Assembly: GCA_019186985.1 (NCBI GenBank)
Contig: JABARQ010000016.1
Span: 1-64,000 of the forward strand
Length of the DNA stretch: 64,000 nt
Source: Prosthecobacter sp.
GTDB lineage: Bacteria; Verrucomicrobiota; Verrucomicrobiia; Verrucomicrobiales; Verrucomicrobiaceae
Direction: 5' to 3'
The notes under the pieces were generated by a model. That model did not search any database. It was not told the origin of the DNA and worked only from the letters and a program-made list of their open reading frames with translations. Both the position numbers and the translations under genes were made by a program. Positions 8,783-17,108 of the stretch are shown here, piece after piece (the first letter of the stretch is position 1; every line of letters starts with the position of its first letter).

Positions 8783-9994
8783 TCAGGTTCTCGCGGCATG
8801 ACCGGACGCCATGCGCCCCGCCGCCTCACCCGTGGCCATGCAGGTGCCCATGACCCGCAGCGAGGCCAGGGCTTCATGATCGGCGGAAAGGCAGCGCCCG
8901 GCAAAGTACAATCCCGGCAGCCTGGCATTGCGAAGACATCCCGCCGGTATGCCGGCCGGCCTGGGTTCGTCAAAAAAGCGGAACTTCGGCCCCCGTGCAT
9001 TTTCACGCTTTTCCATCGGCCAGCCCGCCAGGGCGGCTTCGTCTTCAAACCGGGTGCAGGCAGCCAGTTGGTCCCCCGTCACAAAGACATCCCCCCGATA
9101 ACGGGCCGTTTCACGAATCCCGGCCTGGGTGGGAAACACCGGCGGCGGGCTGCCGGCAAAGTCCGCATGATGCTTCCGCAGATACCGCCATAGGCCAAGG
9201 GCCGCACGCCTGCCCTCGGCCTCGGCTTCGGCACGCTTCTGCGGGTCAAAGGGATCCCAGCCAGCACCTCCAGCTTCGAGATCGATCGTCAGGAACATTT
9301 CCCCAGCGAACGGCGAATCCCGAAACTGCGCAGCCATGGCCGCTTCCGGCAGGTCCCCGGCCTTGATGCCCTTGACGATCATCGCCCCGGTCTGCAGCCG
9401 CCAGCCATCCTCATGACTGCCGGTGATTCCATTCAACTGACACACATAGGCCGGACGATAAAGCCGCCCAGGCTCGGCCTGAATCCAGAATTCTTTTCCC
9501 AGCCACCTCGCCCCCGTGGCATCCCCCGAACAGTCCACCATGGCCCTGGCGCGACAGGTCTTCAGCACCCCCCTGGAGACAAAATCGACCTCCCAGCCGC
9601 CCTCCACCTGCCTCAGGCCGATCCATTCCGTCCCGCTCAGCCGGGTCAGGCTTTTCTCCGCCGCACAGGCCTCGTCAGCCACCAGGGCGAAAACCCCCGG
9701 ATGCTGTCGCAGGACGTACACCCGCCCCATCAGGTCCGGCTGAATCTGGCCGGTGCGTTCCATCATGGTCTGCCCGATCTCCCTTGGAATTCCAGGATTC
9801 AGCCACTCCCAGGGGCGGCTGACATCCGGGTGAAACAAACCGCAAAAGGTGTGAACCAGGGCGTTCACCCCCATGCCGCCCAGCTTCGTCTCACGTTCCA
9901 GCAGCAGCGTCCGTGCTCCAAGACGGGCAGCCGACAGGGCGGCCGACAGCCCTGCGCTCCCACCACCTGCGATGATCACATCCCACGACTGCAT
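8783..9994 (-). CDS. FAD-dependent oxidoreductase
   Basis: A 403-residue flavoprotein starting at MQSWDVIIAGGG (Met at 9992-9994). The frame stays open to 10123, but the dinucleotide fold begins right after this Met. The FAD-binding motif IAGGGSAGLSAA and the following acidic LLERE mark the Rossmann fold. Later parts (MVDCSGDATGARWLG, then YFAGRC near the end) match the FAD-dependent oxidoreductase family often found in this phylum. Its substrate is unknown. Being first in a gene line with two polysaccharide enzymes, it may oxidise or reduce a sugar or lipid intermediate, but this is only inferred from position. Confidence 0.85.
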   Translation of the reverse strand: MQSWDVIIAGGGSAGLSAALSAARLGARTLLLERETKLGGMGVNALVHTFCGLFHPDVSRPWEWLNPGIPREIGQTMMERTGQIQPDLMGRVYVLRQHPGVFALVADEACAAEKSLTRLSGTEWIGLRQVEGGWEVDFVSRGVLKTCRARAMVDCSGDATGARWLGKEFWIQAEPGRLYRPAYVCQLNGITGSHEDGWRLQTGAMIVKGIKAGDLPEAAMAAQFRDSPFAGEMFLTIDLEAGGAGWDPFDPQKRAEAEAEGRRAALGLWRYLRKHHADFAGSPPPVFPTQAGIRETARYRGDVFVTGDQLAACTRFEDEAALAGWPMEKRENARGPKFRFFDEPRPAGIPAGCLRNARLPGLYFAGRCLSADHEALASLRVMGTCMATGEAAGRMASGHAART

Positions 9995-10200
9995 TGAATA
10001 AACGGCTTTTTCAAGGTGCCTGCGATAAGTCCAAGTCAGGCAAGAGGCAAGCCTGCGCTCAGTGACGAAAGGGTCTTCTGTCGACTCTCTTACTGTGCTC
10101 AAGGCAATGACTGTTGGCACCAATATATTGGCAAAAACAATAATTTTAACAATTTTAATTTACTTATGCTAATATTTATGGAAATTTAGAATACCGTGCT
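9995..10200. promoter_or_regulatory. AT-rich divergent intergenic region with palindrome
   Basis: This 206-base spacer separates the divergent oxidoreductase and He_PIG genes. Its right half is strikingly AT-rich compared with the genes around it and contains the perfect 12-base palindrome CCAATATATTGG at 10120-10131. It should contain promoters for both directions, but no well-spaced -35/-10 pair stands out. Confidence 0.4.
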
Positions 10201-11658
10201 ATGAACTCTCGCTTTCGACTCATCCGCTTTGGCTTCCTTGGCCTGGCCTTCCTCCTTCTGCTGGCAGGCACCAGCCAGAGTCGTGCTGCCACCTCCCCCG
10301 TGGCCCCTGTGCTGCTGCCCTTCACCCCGGACACCAACGGTGTGGTCAGCGGTGAGATCAGCTACCAGCTTGAATACACCGGCACCGTCACCCGCTTCAG
10401 CCAGGGCGGCCTGCCTCGCGGCTTGAACCTGGACACCAAAACCGGGGCCATCACCGGAAGACCCGAAGTCGCAGGCACCTACACCATTCACTTCACCGCC
10501 TACAATGGCACCGCCAAGAGCAACACCCTCAGCCTCGAATGGACCGTCGAGCCCCTGCCCGAGGGCACCGTCGGCACTTACCATGCCCTGCTGGACCGCC
10601 ATTCCTGGTACAACGGCGGCTACGGCGGCAGCCTGAAGCTGACGGTCGCCTCGACCGGCCGGTACACAGGCGTCATCACCCGCGGAGTCCACCGCAACAC
10701 CATCACCGGCAGGCTCGACACCGTGCCCGGAGGCCTGGTGAATCCGGCCGGCGGCTTTGAAATTCCAAGGCGCTCCCCCTACGATCCCCTGGAGGTCGCC
10801 TTCACCCTGCCCATCGGCTCCGCCAGCATCATCGGCACGCTTCAGGAACCCGGCGGCGATGTCATCCAGCTCGCCGGCTATCGCGCCAGCACATCCACTC
10901 CGACCTTCGCAGGAGCCCAGTGGAACAGCTCGCTGGAAATCTCCAACTCCCTCCTGGGCGACGACACCTATCCGCAGGGCGCCGGATGGGCCGTGCAGAA
11001 GTTCACCAAAACAGGCATCGGCTACTGGACCCTGCGTCTCGCCGACGGCACCAGCAGCACCTTCAGCACCGCCCTTGGCAGTTCCGGCCAGGTGGGCGTG
11101 CATCTCATGCTCTACAACAATGCCGGCTCCCTCCAGGGCTACCAGGTCTTTGACCCAAACAGCGGCCTCACCGCAGGCAGCCTCGGCTGGATCAAGTCCG
11201 CCTTTGCCTCCCGCAGCTATGCCGCCGGATTCCCCCTGCACTACCTCACGGCCACCGGCGCACGTTACACGCCACCAACAGCAGGCAGCATGATCTTTGG
11301 CATCACGCCCGGCACCAGCAACGTCCGCCTCGTCTTCTCCGAAGCCGGCCTCGGCTCGCCCTACACCCAGCTTTTCAGCCTGGGCACTGGCAACCGCGTC
11401 ACCATCCCCACCGGGACCTCGGCCAACCCCTACGGCATCCGGTTCTCCATCAACTTCTCCACCGGCCTCATCACCGGCACCGGCACGGCCATGGACTATG
11501 TGGAGAACCAGCCGCAGAACTCCCGTTCCGGCAGCTTCAGCGCCCTGCTCATCCCCGGGCGTGAACAGGCCGTGGGACACTTCCTCCTGCCCACCAGCCG
11601 CAGCAGCACCTCCGCCATCCTCTCAGGCAGCGTGATCGGCGAAGAGGTGAACAACTGA
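10201..11658 (+). CDS. Secreted putative-Ig (He_PIG) protein
   Basis: A 485-residue secreted protein of unknown function. Residues 1-30 are a signal peptide. Residues about 38-115 form a putative Ig domain of the He_PIG type, with the hallmark LPRGLNLDTKTGAITGRP. Residues about 116-485 are a beta-rich module that recurs at the C-terminus of the giant protein at the right edge of the window, with YPQGAGW, RLADGTSS and GHFLLPTS as matching points. The gene stands alone, between an AT-rich promoter region and a probable terminator. A role in adhesion or surface structure is possible but unproven. Confidence 0.8.
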   Translation: MNSRFRLIRFGFLGLAFLLLLAGTSQSRAATSPVAPVLLPFTPDTNGVVSGEISYQLEYTGTVTRFSQGGLPRGLNLDTKTGAITGRPEVAGTYTIHFTAYNGTAKSNTLSLEWTVEPLPEGTVGTYHALLDRHSWYNGGYGGSLKLTVASTGRYTGVITRGVHRNTITGRLDTVPGGLVNPAGGFEIPRRSPYDPLEVAFTLPIGSASIIGTLQEPGGDVIQLAGYRASTSTPTFAGAQWNSSLEISNSLLGDDTYPQGAGWAVQKFTKTGIGYWTLRLADGTSSTFSTALGSSGQVGVHLMLYNNAGSLQGYQVFDPNSGLTAGSLGWIKSAFASRSYAAGFPLHYLTATGARYTPPTAGSMIFGITPGTSNVRLVFSEAGLGSPYTQLFSLGTGNRVTIPTGTSANPYGIRFSINFSTGLITGTGTAMDYVENQPQNSRSGSFSALLIPGREQAVGHFLLPTSRSSTSAILSGSVIGEEVNN

Positions 11659-11670
11659 CCGGCCACAAGG

Positions 11671-11700
11671 CGCTCGTCCGACTGGAACGGGGCGTTTTTT
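11671..11700 (+). terminator. Probable intrinsic terminator of the He_PIG gene
   Basis: An imperfect GC-rich stem (roughly CGCTCGTCC with GGAACGGGGCG) is followed by six T residues at 11695-11700. It lies just after the stop at 11658. Confidence 0.5.
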
Positions 11701-11739
11701 CGGCAAAAAATCGCCGTGCTTCAGCCTTCGCGGGAAGAT

Positions 11740-13440
11740 ATGGGTGACGCGACCACCACCCGCATGAAGCCTCCCCGCCCCGGCCTGCGCCCGATCCTCG
11801 TCCGCCTCTGGCGGCTGGGATTGCTGGCCGCCGCGGTCCTGGTCATCCGCGACGCCGTGCAGACCCGTGAAAACCTGGCCGCCGCCAGGGCCCTCGCCCC
11901 GGAGAGGCTGCGAGATTTTTTTCCCGCCATTCATTCCCTGGGCTCCGCCAGCCCGTCCAATGGCTGGCGTGCCGCCCTGGACGCCTCGGGTCAAACTCTT
12001 GGTTATGCCACCACCACACGTCCCGGGTCGGAGAAGATCATCGGCTACTCAGGACCCAGCCACAGCCTGCTCGCCTTCGACCTCAGAGGTGCCCTCAAGG
12101 GCCTGCGGCTGCTGAAAAGCCACGACACCACCGAGCATGTCGCCGAGGTGGTGGCGGACCGGAAGTTCTTCACCCAGTTCCAGAACCTGAAGCCCGGCGA
12201 AGGCCTGAAACAGCCGCTGCACATCGTCACCGGCGCCACCCTGACCAGCACCGCCATCGCCCAGGGCGTGCTCGAAAAGCTCGGCCAGGCAGCCTCCTCC
12301 TCGCTGCGTTTCCCCGATGAAATCACCCTCGCCGAAGTCGAGCGCCTGGAGCCCGATGCCGACAAGCTGACGCCTTCCAGCCTGCATCGCGGCGGCCTGG
12401 ACGTGCTCGACGCCGCCGGCCGCAGGATCGGCATCGCCGTCCGCACCTCGCCGGTCAGCGACACCATCGTCGGCTACAAGGGGCCGACCGACACGCTCAT
12501 GCTGCTCAGCGCCGACGGCACCACGCTGAAAAAAATCGCCCTGCGCAAGAGCTACGACACGAAGCGCTACGTGGCCTACGTCACCGGCGACAGCTACTTC
12601 CTCAACCTCTTCAACAACAGCACCCTGGAGAGAATGGCCGGAATCGACTTCAAGGAGGCCGGAGTGGAGGGCGTCTCCGGTGCCACTGAAACCAGCTGGT
12701 CCGTCGCGGAAGGACTGAAGCAGCGCGCCCGGAGCCTGCTTGCCGACCAGCCCGCCGGATGGCTGCGGCAGGTCCGCTGGCGCTGGCAGGATGCCGGTCA
12801 TCTGCTCGTTCTTGCCTCCGCCTTCCTCATGGCCTTCACCCGCCTGCGTGGTCGTCCCTGGCTGCGCCATGCCCACCATGCCTTCCTTGTCATCTACGGC
12901 GGCTTCATCGTCGGCGAACTGCTCTCCCAGGGCCTGCTCGTCGGCTGGGCCGCCCATGGCACGCCGTGGAAAAGCGCGCCCGGCCTGCTGCTGCTCGGCG
13001 TCGTGGCCCTGCTCGCGCCTGTCTTCACCAGCCGCCAGCTTTACTGCCACCACCTCTGCCCGCACGGCGCTCTTCAGCAGATCCTCGCACGCCGCCTGCC
13101 GGGCCGCTGGAACCTGCCGCCCCATGTCGAAGCCTGGCTGCAGCGCCTGCCCTTCGCCCTGCTCATTCTCGTCCTCGCCGCTGTCGTCCTGGAACTCAGC
13201 GTGGATCTCAACGCCCTCGAAGCCTTCGACGCCTACCAGTTCCGCATTGCCGGCCCGGCCAGCCTCGCCATCGCCCTCATCGGCCTCGCGGCCTCCCTCT
13301 TCCAGCCGCTTGCCTACTGCAAGTATGGCTGCCCGACCGGCGCCCTCTTCAAGCTGCTGCGCTTCACCGGCGACGCCGACCGCCTCGGCACCCGGGACTG
13401 GCTCGCCGCAGCACTGCTCGCCGCAGCCGCCCTGGCCTAG
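11740..13440 (+). CDS. NosR/RnfG-like FMN-binding membrane protein
   Basis: About 566 residues from the ATG at 11740. A GTG at 11716 and an ATG at 11764 are alternatives. A signal anchor is followed by two FMN-binding domains. Each has a flavinylation motif: TGATLTS in the first and SGATETS in the second, where the Thr would carry FMN attached by ApbE. The C-terminal half has about five membrane helices and two CX3CP clusters, CHHLCPHG and CKYGCPTG, of the NosR polyferredoxin type. The protein ends soon after the second cluster and lacks the extra ferredoxin end of full NosR. It probably passes electrons across the membrane to a periplasmic acceptor. No nos genes are nearby. Confidence 0.85.
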   Translation: MGDATTTRMKPPRPGLRPILVRLWRLGLLAAAVLVIRDAVQTRENLAAARALAPERLRDFFPAIHSLGSASPSNGWRAALDASGQTLGYATTTRPGSEKIIGYSGPSHSLLAFDLRGALKGLRLLKSHDTTEHVAEVVADRKFFTQFQNLKPGEGLKQPLHIVTGATLTSTAIAQGVLEKLGQAASSSLRFPDEITLAEVERLEPDADKLTPSSLHRGGLDVLDAAGRRIGIAVRTSPVSDTIVGYKGPTDTLMLLSADGTTLKKIALRKSYDTKRYVAYVTGDSYFLNLFNNSTLERMAGIDFKEAGVEGVSGATETSWSVAEGLKQRARSLLADQPAGWLRQVRWRWQDAGHLLVLASAFLMAFTRLRGRPWLRHAHHAFLVIYGGFIVGELLSQGLLVGWAAHGTPWKSAPGLLLLGVVALLAPVFTSRQLYCHHLCPHGALQQILARRLPGRWNLPPHVEAWLQRLPFALLILVLAAVVLELSVDLNALEAFDAYQFRIAGPASLAIALIGLAASLFQPLAYCKYGCPTGALFKLLRFTGDADRLGTRDWLAAALLAAAALA

Positions 13441-13764
13441 GCCTTTTCTCATGGACTGCTGGGTGGCCTGATCCCGTTTCTCAGAATGCCGATTGAGGTT
13501 GCTCGAGGATTTGTCGCTGGGGCAGGCTCTTGGCATGGACTGCGGCAGCCTGCTGGCGTGCACTACCCTGGACTTTCGAGGGCATGGCAGGTCTGCGCCC
13601 CGGTGGTTCGCAGGCTGGGAGGGGGAACGGAGTCTTGCGCCATCGCAGCAGGGCTGCGGGTTTAAAGCGGCAGCAGGCTTCCGCAGTCCAAAGCGGCTGT
13701 CGCCGCCGGGCCTCTGAGGTGAACGTCCAGCGGGACCCGATGGTTCACACTCGCTGGGCGCGTT
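13441..13764. other. Gene-free stretch with palindromic repeat element
   Basis: No supported gene lies in these 324 bases between the stops of the converging FMN-binding and nucleotidyltransferase genes. The open frames here have low-complexity composition. The main content is the inverted-repeat element at 13536-13690. Confidence 0.55.
13536..13690. repeat. 155-bp element with 20-bp terminal inverted repeats
   Basis: The left arm TGGACTGCGGCAGCCTGCTG at 13536-13555 and the right arm at 13671-13690 are reverse complements with one mismatch. The interior of about 115 bases encodes nothing. The form is that of a miniature inverted-repeat or large REP-like element in an intergenic region between convergent genes. 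I recall similar sequence in other Verrucomicrobiota genomes, but this cannot be verified here. Confidence 0.6.
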
Positions 13765-14691
13765 TCACAAATCGGCGTCCGTGTGGGCTCCCGACGCCGT
13801 GATGCCGCGGCGCACGATGCAGCGCTTCAGGCCCGCGCCTGCAGCGACACGCGCCCCGGGCCAGATCACGCAGTCCTCCAGTTCCGCATCCGCCTCCACC
13901 ACCGCGCCCTCGCCGATGACGTTCAGCCCCTTCAGCAGCGCCGATTCGGAAACCTGCGCCTGCTCATGCACCGCCGCCGGAGCCCGGCCATCGGCTGCCA
14001 GGGCCTGATGCGCCTCCAGGTAGGCCTGGCGGCTGCCCAGGTCCCACCAGTCGCCCTCATCCAGCACCACGGCCCCGATGCGCCCGCCCTGCTGGATGGC
14101 CTTTAAAAAAACCGGGATCACCGACTCCACCTTCCCAGGCGTCAGATGCGCGTGAAAGGCCGGGCTGCAGACATAAATGCCCGTGAAAAGATGCGTGCCC
14201 ATGTTGCCCGTGCCCAGCATGCCACGGATGTCGGTCACGCAGCGCGAGGCGGCGTCATAGCCGATGTGCAGCGCCGGTCCGTGGCTGCGCAGGGCCAGGG
14301 TCACCAGGTTGCCGCGGTCACGATGTTCCTTCAGCAGAGGCTCCAGCGGCAGAGTGGTCAGGATGTCGCCGTTGTAGACGATGAAGGGTTCATCCCCGAG
14401 CAGGTCGCGCACGTTCGCAATGCCTCCGGCGGTCTCCAGCCGCACCGGCTGCTCCTCACGAAAACGCACCGGTCGGCCGCGATAAAGCCCCTCTGGAAAA
14501 GCGCGCCCGTATTCCTGCGGCAGATGATGCGTGTTCACCACAAACCGCTCCACACCCGCGTCCAGCAGATGATCAAACGCATAGGTGATCAGAGGTTTGT
14601 GGAAGACGGGGATGAGAGGCTTCGGCAGTTGCTCGGTCAGCGGCCGCAGCCGCTCGCCCAACCCCGCGCCAAGAACAAAGGCTTGATGCAC
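13765..14691 (-). CDS. Sugar-1-phosphate nucleotidyltransferase
   Basis: A 308-residue enzyme that makes a nucleotide sugar from a sugar-1-phosphate and an NTP. The N-terminus has the pyrophosphorylase signature GAGLGERLRPLT followed by LPKPLIPV. YNGDILTTLP supplies a metal-binding Asp, and DEGDWWDLGS is typical of the MurU/mannose-1-phosphate guanylyltransferase group. Residues about 235-308 look like a short left-handed beta-helix (hexapeptide-like VIGEGAVVEADAELED). MurU proteins usually lack such an extension, so the sugar could be MurNAc-1-P, mannose-1-P or glucose-1-P. It could feed the polysaccharide pathways in the window or peptidoglycan recycling. Confidence 0.88.
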   Translation of the reverse strand: MHQAFVLGAGLGERLRPLTEQLPKPLIPVFHKPLITYAFDHLLDAGVERFVVNTHHLPQEYGRAFPEGLYRGRPVRFREEQPVRLETAGGIANVRDLLGDEPFIVYNGDILTTLPLEPLLKEHRDRGNLVTLALRSHGPALHIGYDAASRCVTDIRGMLGTGNMGTHLFTGIYVCSPAFHAHLTPGKVESVIPVFLKAIQQGGRIGAVVLDEGDWWDLGSRQAYLEAHQALAADGRAPAAVHEQAQVSESALLKGLNVIGEGAVVEADAELEDCVIWPGARVAAGAGLKRCIVRRGITASGAHTDADL

Positions 14692-14768
14692 CCCAGCGCT
14701 TTAACCGGTCCAACCCGTGGCGCAAGTCCCGCCGCTCTCCGATTCCTGCACTCAGCGAGAAAATCAGA

Positions 14769-16808
14769 ATGATTCCACTCAAGCCCCGTTTTTATTCCTC
14801 CTCCATGTTCCTGCGTTACCTCCCTCTTTTTCTCGCCCCTGTCGTCCTCGCCGACGGCCCCAAGGACAACCTCGCCGACAACGTCCGTCCGATCCCGCCT
14901 CCCGGTGTCGCCGTTCCCGAAGCCGATGCCAAGACGCTCCAGCAGGGCCTGGCCGAGCTGCGCGCCGCCATCGATTCCGCCGCCAAGGCCCAGGCGAAAA
15001 ACCCGCTGCTCCCCGACCTGCTGCCCGACATTGAAATCTATCACAAGGCCGTGGACTGGGCCCTGAAGTACAACGAGGTCCACAAGCTCGCCGAACTGAA
15101 GGCTGCTCAGGAAATCCTCGCCGAAGGCAGGCAGCGAGCCGACCAGCTCAAGAACGGCCAGCATCCCTGGACCACCCAGAAGGGCCTCGTCGTGCGCGGC
15201 TATCGCTCGAAGATCGACGGCTCCGTCCAGCCCTACGGCATGGTGATCCAGGAAAGCTACAGCGGCGCCCCCTCCCGCCTCGACGCCTGGTGCCACGGCC
15301 GTGGCGAAACCCTCAGCGAACTCGCCTTCATCGACCAGCGCCGCAAGCAGACCGGCCAGATCGCCCCTGCCAACGCCCTCGTTCTTCACCCCTACGGCCG
15401 CTACTGCTGCGCCAACAAGTTCGCCGGCGAGGTGGACCTGCTTGAAGCCCTCGACCACGCGAAGAAGTTCTACGCCATCGACGAGGACCGCACCATTGTC
15501 CGCGGCTTCAGCATGGGCGGCGCCGCCGCCTGGCAGTTCGCCGTCAACTACGCTGAAAAATGGTGCGCCGCCAACCCGGGCGCCGGGTTCGCCGAGACCC
15601 CTGAGTTCCTCAATGTCTTTCAAAGCGAGGACGTCAGCAAAATCCCCGTCTACGAGAAGACGCTCTGGCATTGGTACAACGCCACCGACAGCGCCCTCAA
15701 CCTCTTCCAGGTGCCCACCGTCGCCTACAGCGGCGAGATCGACAAACAGAAGCAGGCCGCCGACATCATGGAGAAATACCTGCGCATGGAGGACATCGAG
15801 CTAACCCACATCATCGGCCCGCAGACCGCCCACAAGATTCATCCGGACTCGCTGGTCGAGGTCGAAAAACGCCTCGCCGACATCGCCGCCGTCGGCCGTG
15901 ACCGCAGCCCGCGCGAAATCCACTTCGCCACCTGGTTCCTGCGCTACAACAAGATGCATTGGATCACCGTGGACGAGATGGAAAAGCAGTGGGAGCGCAC
16001 CCGCGTCCACGCCGAAATCACCGGCGATGCCGAAGTGACGGTCAAGACCCAGAATGTCGCCGCACTCACCCTCGACATGCCCGCCGGCCACTGCCCGCTC
16101 AGCATTCGTGAGAAGCCCATGGTGAAGATCGACGGCGCCACCCTCCAGGTGGCACGCCCGAAGACGGATCGCTCCTGGCTCGTCCATCTCCGCCGCAGCG
16201 GCGGCAAATGGCAGCAGAGCACCTCCGCTCACGAAGAAGGCCGCCTGGTCAAGCAGCACGGCCTCTCCGGCCCCATCGACGACGCCTTCATGGACAGCTT
16301 CCTGTTCGTGAAGCCCACAGGCGCCGCGCTGAACGAAAAGCTTGGCGCGTGGATCAAGGCCGAGATGGAGCGCGCCTCCTTTGAATGGCGACGCCAGTTC
16401 CGCGGCGACGCCCCGGCCAAGGACGACAAGGCCGTCACCGACGCCGACATCGCCGCGAACAACCTCGTGCTCTGGGGCGATCCAAAGAGCAACGCCGTGC
16501 TGGCCCGCGTCATCGCCAAACTGCCTGTGCAGTGGGCCGACGGCAAGCTCACCGCCAACGGCAAGACCTACGACGCCTCCACCCACGCGCCCGTGCTGGT
16601 TTATCCAAACCCGCTGAATCCGAAACGCTACGTCGTGATCAACAGCAGCTTCACCTACCGCGAATACGACTACCTCAACAACGCCCGCCAGGTCGCCAAG
16701 CTGCCCGACTGGGCCGTCGTGGACATCAGCCAGCCCAGGACCAGCCGTGCCCCTGGCGGCATCGCCGACGCCGGTTTCTTCGACGAAGCCTGGCAGTGGC
16801 GGAAGTAA
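14769..16808 (+). CDS. Secreted alpha/beta hydrolase (prolyl oligopeptidase-like)
   Basis: A 679-residue exported hydrolase. A signal peptide is present, and an internal Met at 14805 gives a more typical signal (MFLRYLPLFLAPVVLA). The hydrolase core lies at about residues 140-400. The nucleophile is Ser248 in GFSMGG, an Asp is in YSGEIDKQ, and the likely His is in the TAHKIH segment. A helical region precedes the core and a beta-rich domain of about 250 residues follows it. Homologues in this phylum are annotated as prolyl-oligopeptidase-family peptidases or esterases; the substrate is unknown. It is divergent from the nucleotidyltransferase gene and followed by a strong terminator. Confidence 0.8.
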   Translation: MIPLKPRFYSSSMFLRYLPLFLAPVVLADGPKDNLADNVRPIPPPGVAVPEADAKTLQQGLAELRAAIDSAAKAQAKNPLLPDLLPDIEIYHKAVDWALKYNEVHKLAELKAAQEILAEGRQRADQLKNGQHPWTTQKGLVVRGYRSKIDGSVQPYGMVIQESYSGAPSRLDAWCHGRGETLSELAFIDQRRKQTGQIAPANALVLHPYGRYCCANKFAGEVDLLEALDHAKKFYAIDEDRTIVRGFSMGGAAAWQFAVNYAEKWCAANPGAGFAETPEFLNVFQSEDVSKIPVYEKTLWHWYNATDSALNLFQVPTVAYSGEIDKQKQAADIMEKYLRMEDIELTHIIGPQTAHKIHPDSLVEVEKRLADIAAVGRDRSPREIHFATWFLRYNKMHWITVDEMEKQWERTRVHAEITGDAEVTVKTQNVAALTLDMPAGHCPLSIREKPMVKIDGATLQVARPKTDRSWLVHLRRSGGKWQQSTSAHEEGRLVKQHGLSGPIDDAFMDSFLFVKPTGAALNEKLGAWIKAEMERASFEWRRQFRGDAPAKDDKAVTDADIAANNLVLWGDPKSNAVLARVIAKLPVQWADGKLTANGKTYDASTHAPVLVYPNPLNPKRYVVINSSFTYREYDYLNNARQVAKLPDWAVVDISQPRTSRAPGGIADAGFFDEAWQWRK

Positions 16809-16865
16809 GGCTGCATACCCCTGGAAACGCCGCCAGGCTGCGGCGGGTACGATGGATTGCAAAAT

Positions 16866-16906
16866 CGCGGGAGGTTGTCTCAAACGAGATGACCTCCCGC
16901 GTTTTT
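16866..16906 (+). terminator. Intrinsic terminator
   Basis: CGCGGGAGGT and ACCTCCCGCG form a perfect 10-bp stem with further pairing (TCTC/GAGA) inside the loop, followed by five T at 16902-16906. It ends transcription of the alpha/beta hydrolase gene, whose stop is about 60 bases upstream. Confidence 0.88.
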
Positions 16907-17108
16907 CATGGCGATCATCGCGCCGGAAAAGCCCCCCGCTGCCACCATCACCCAGCAGTTTTCACAAGATCAGATCCCTGCGATTGCAATCCGCCATGAA
17001 TAATTGCTTCGAATTAAAAAATAGGATACAGAAACATCTCCTTCAATGCCGTGATCAGACACAAAATCGACATGAAACGGCACAGGTCTCAATCGTTGTT
17101 CTGGAGTC
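16907..17108 (+). other. Leader region of the DUF1549/DUF1553 gene
   Basis: This spacer between the terminator and the next start codon becomes AT-rich after about 16990. It presumably contains the promoter of the two-gene unit that follows. No clear operator or RNA structure was seen. Confidence 0.35.
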
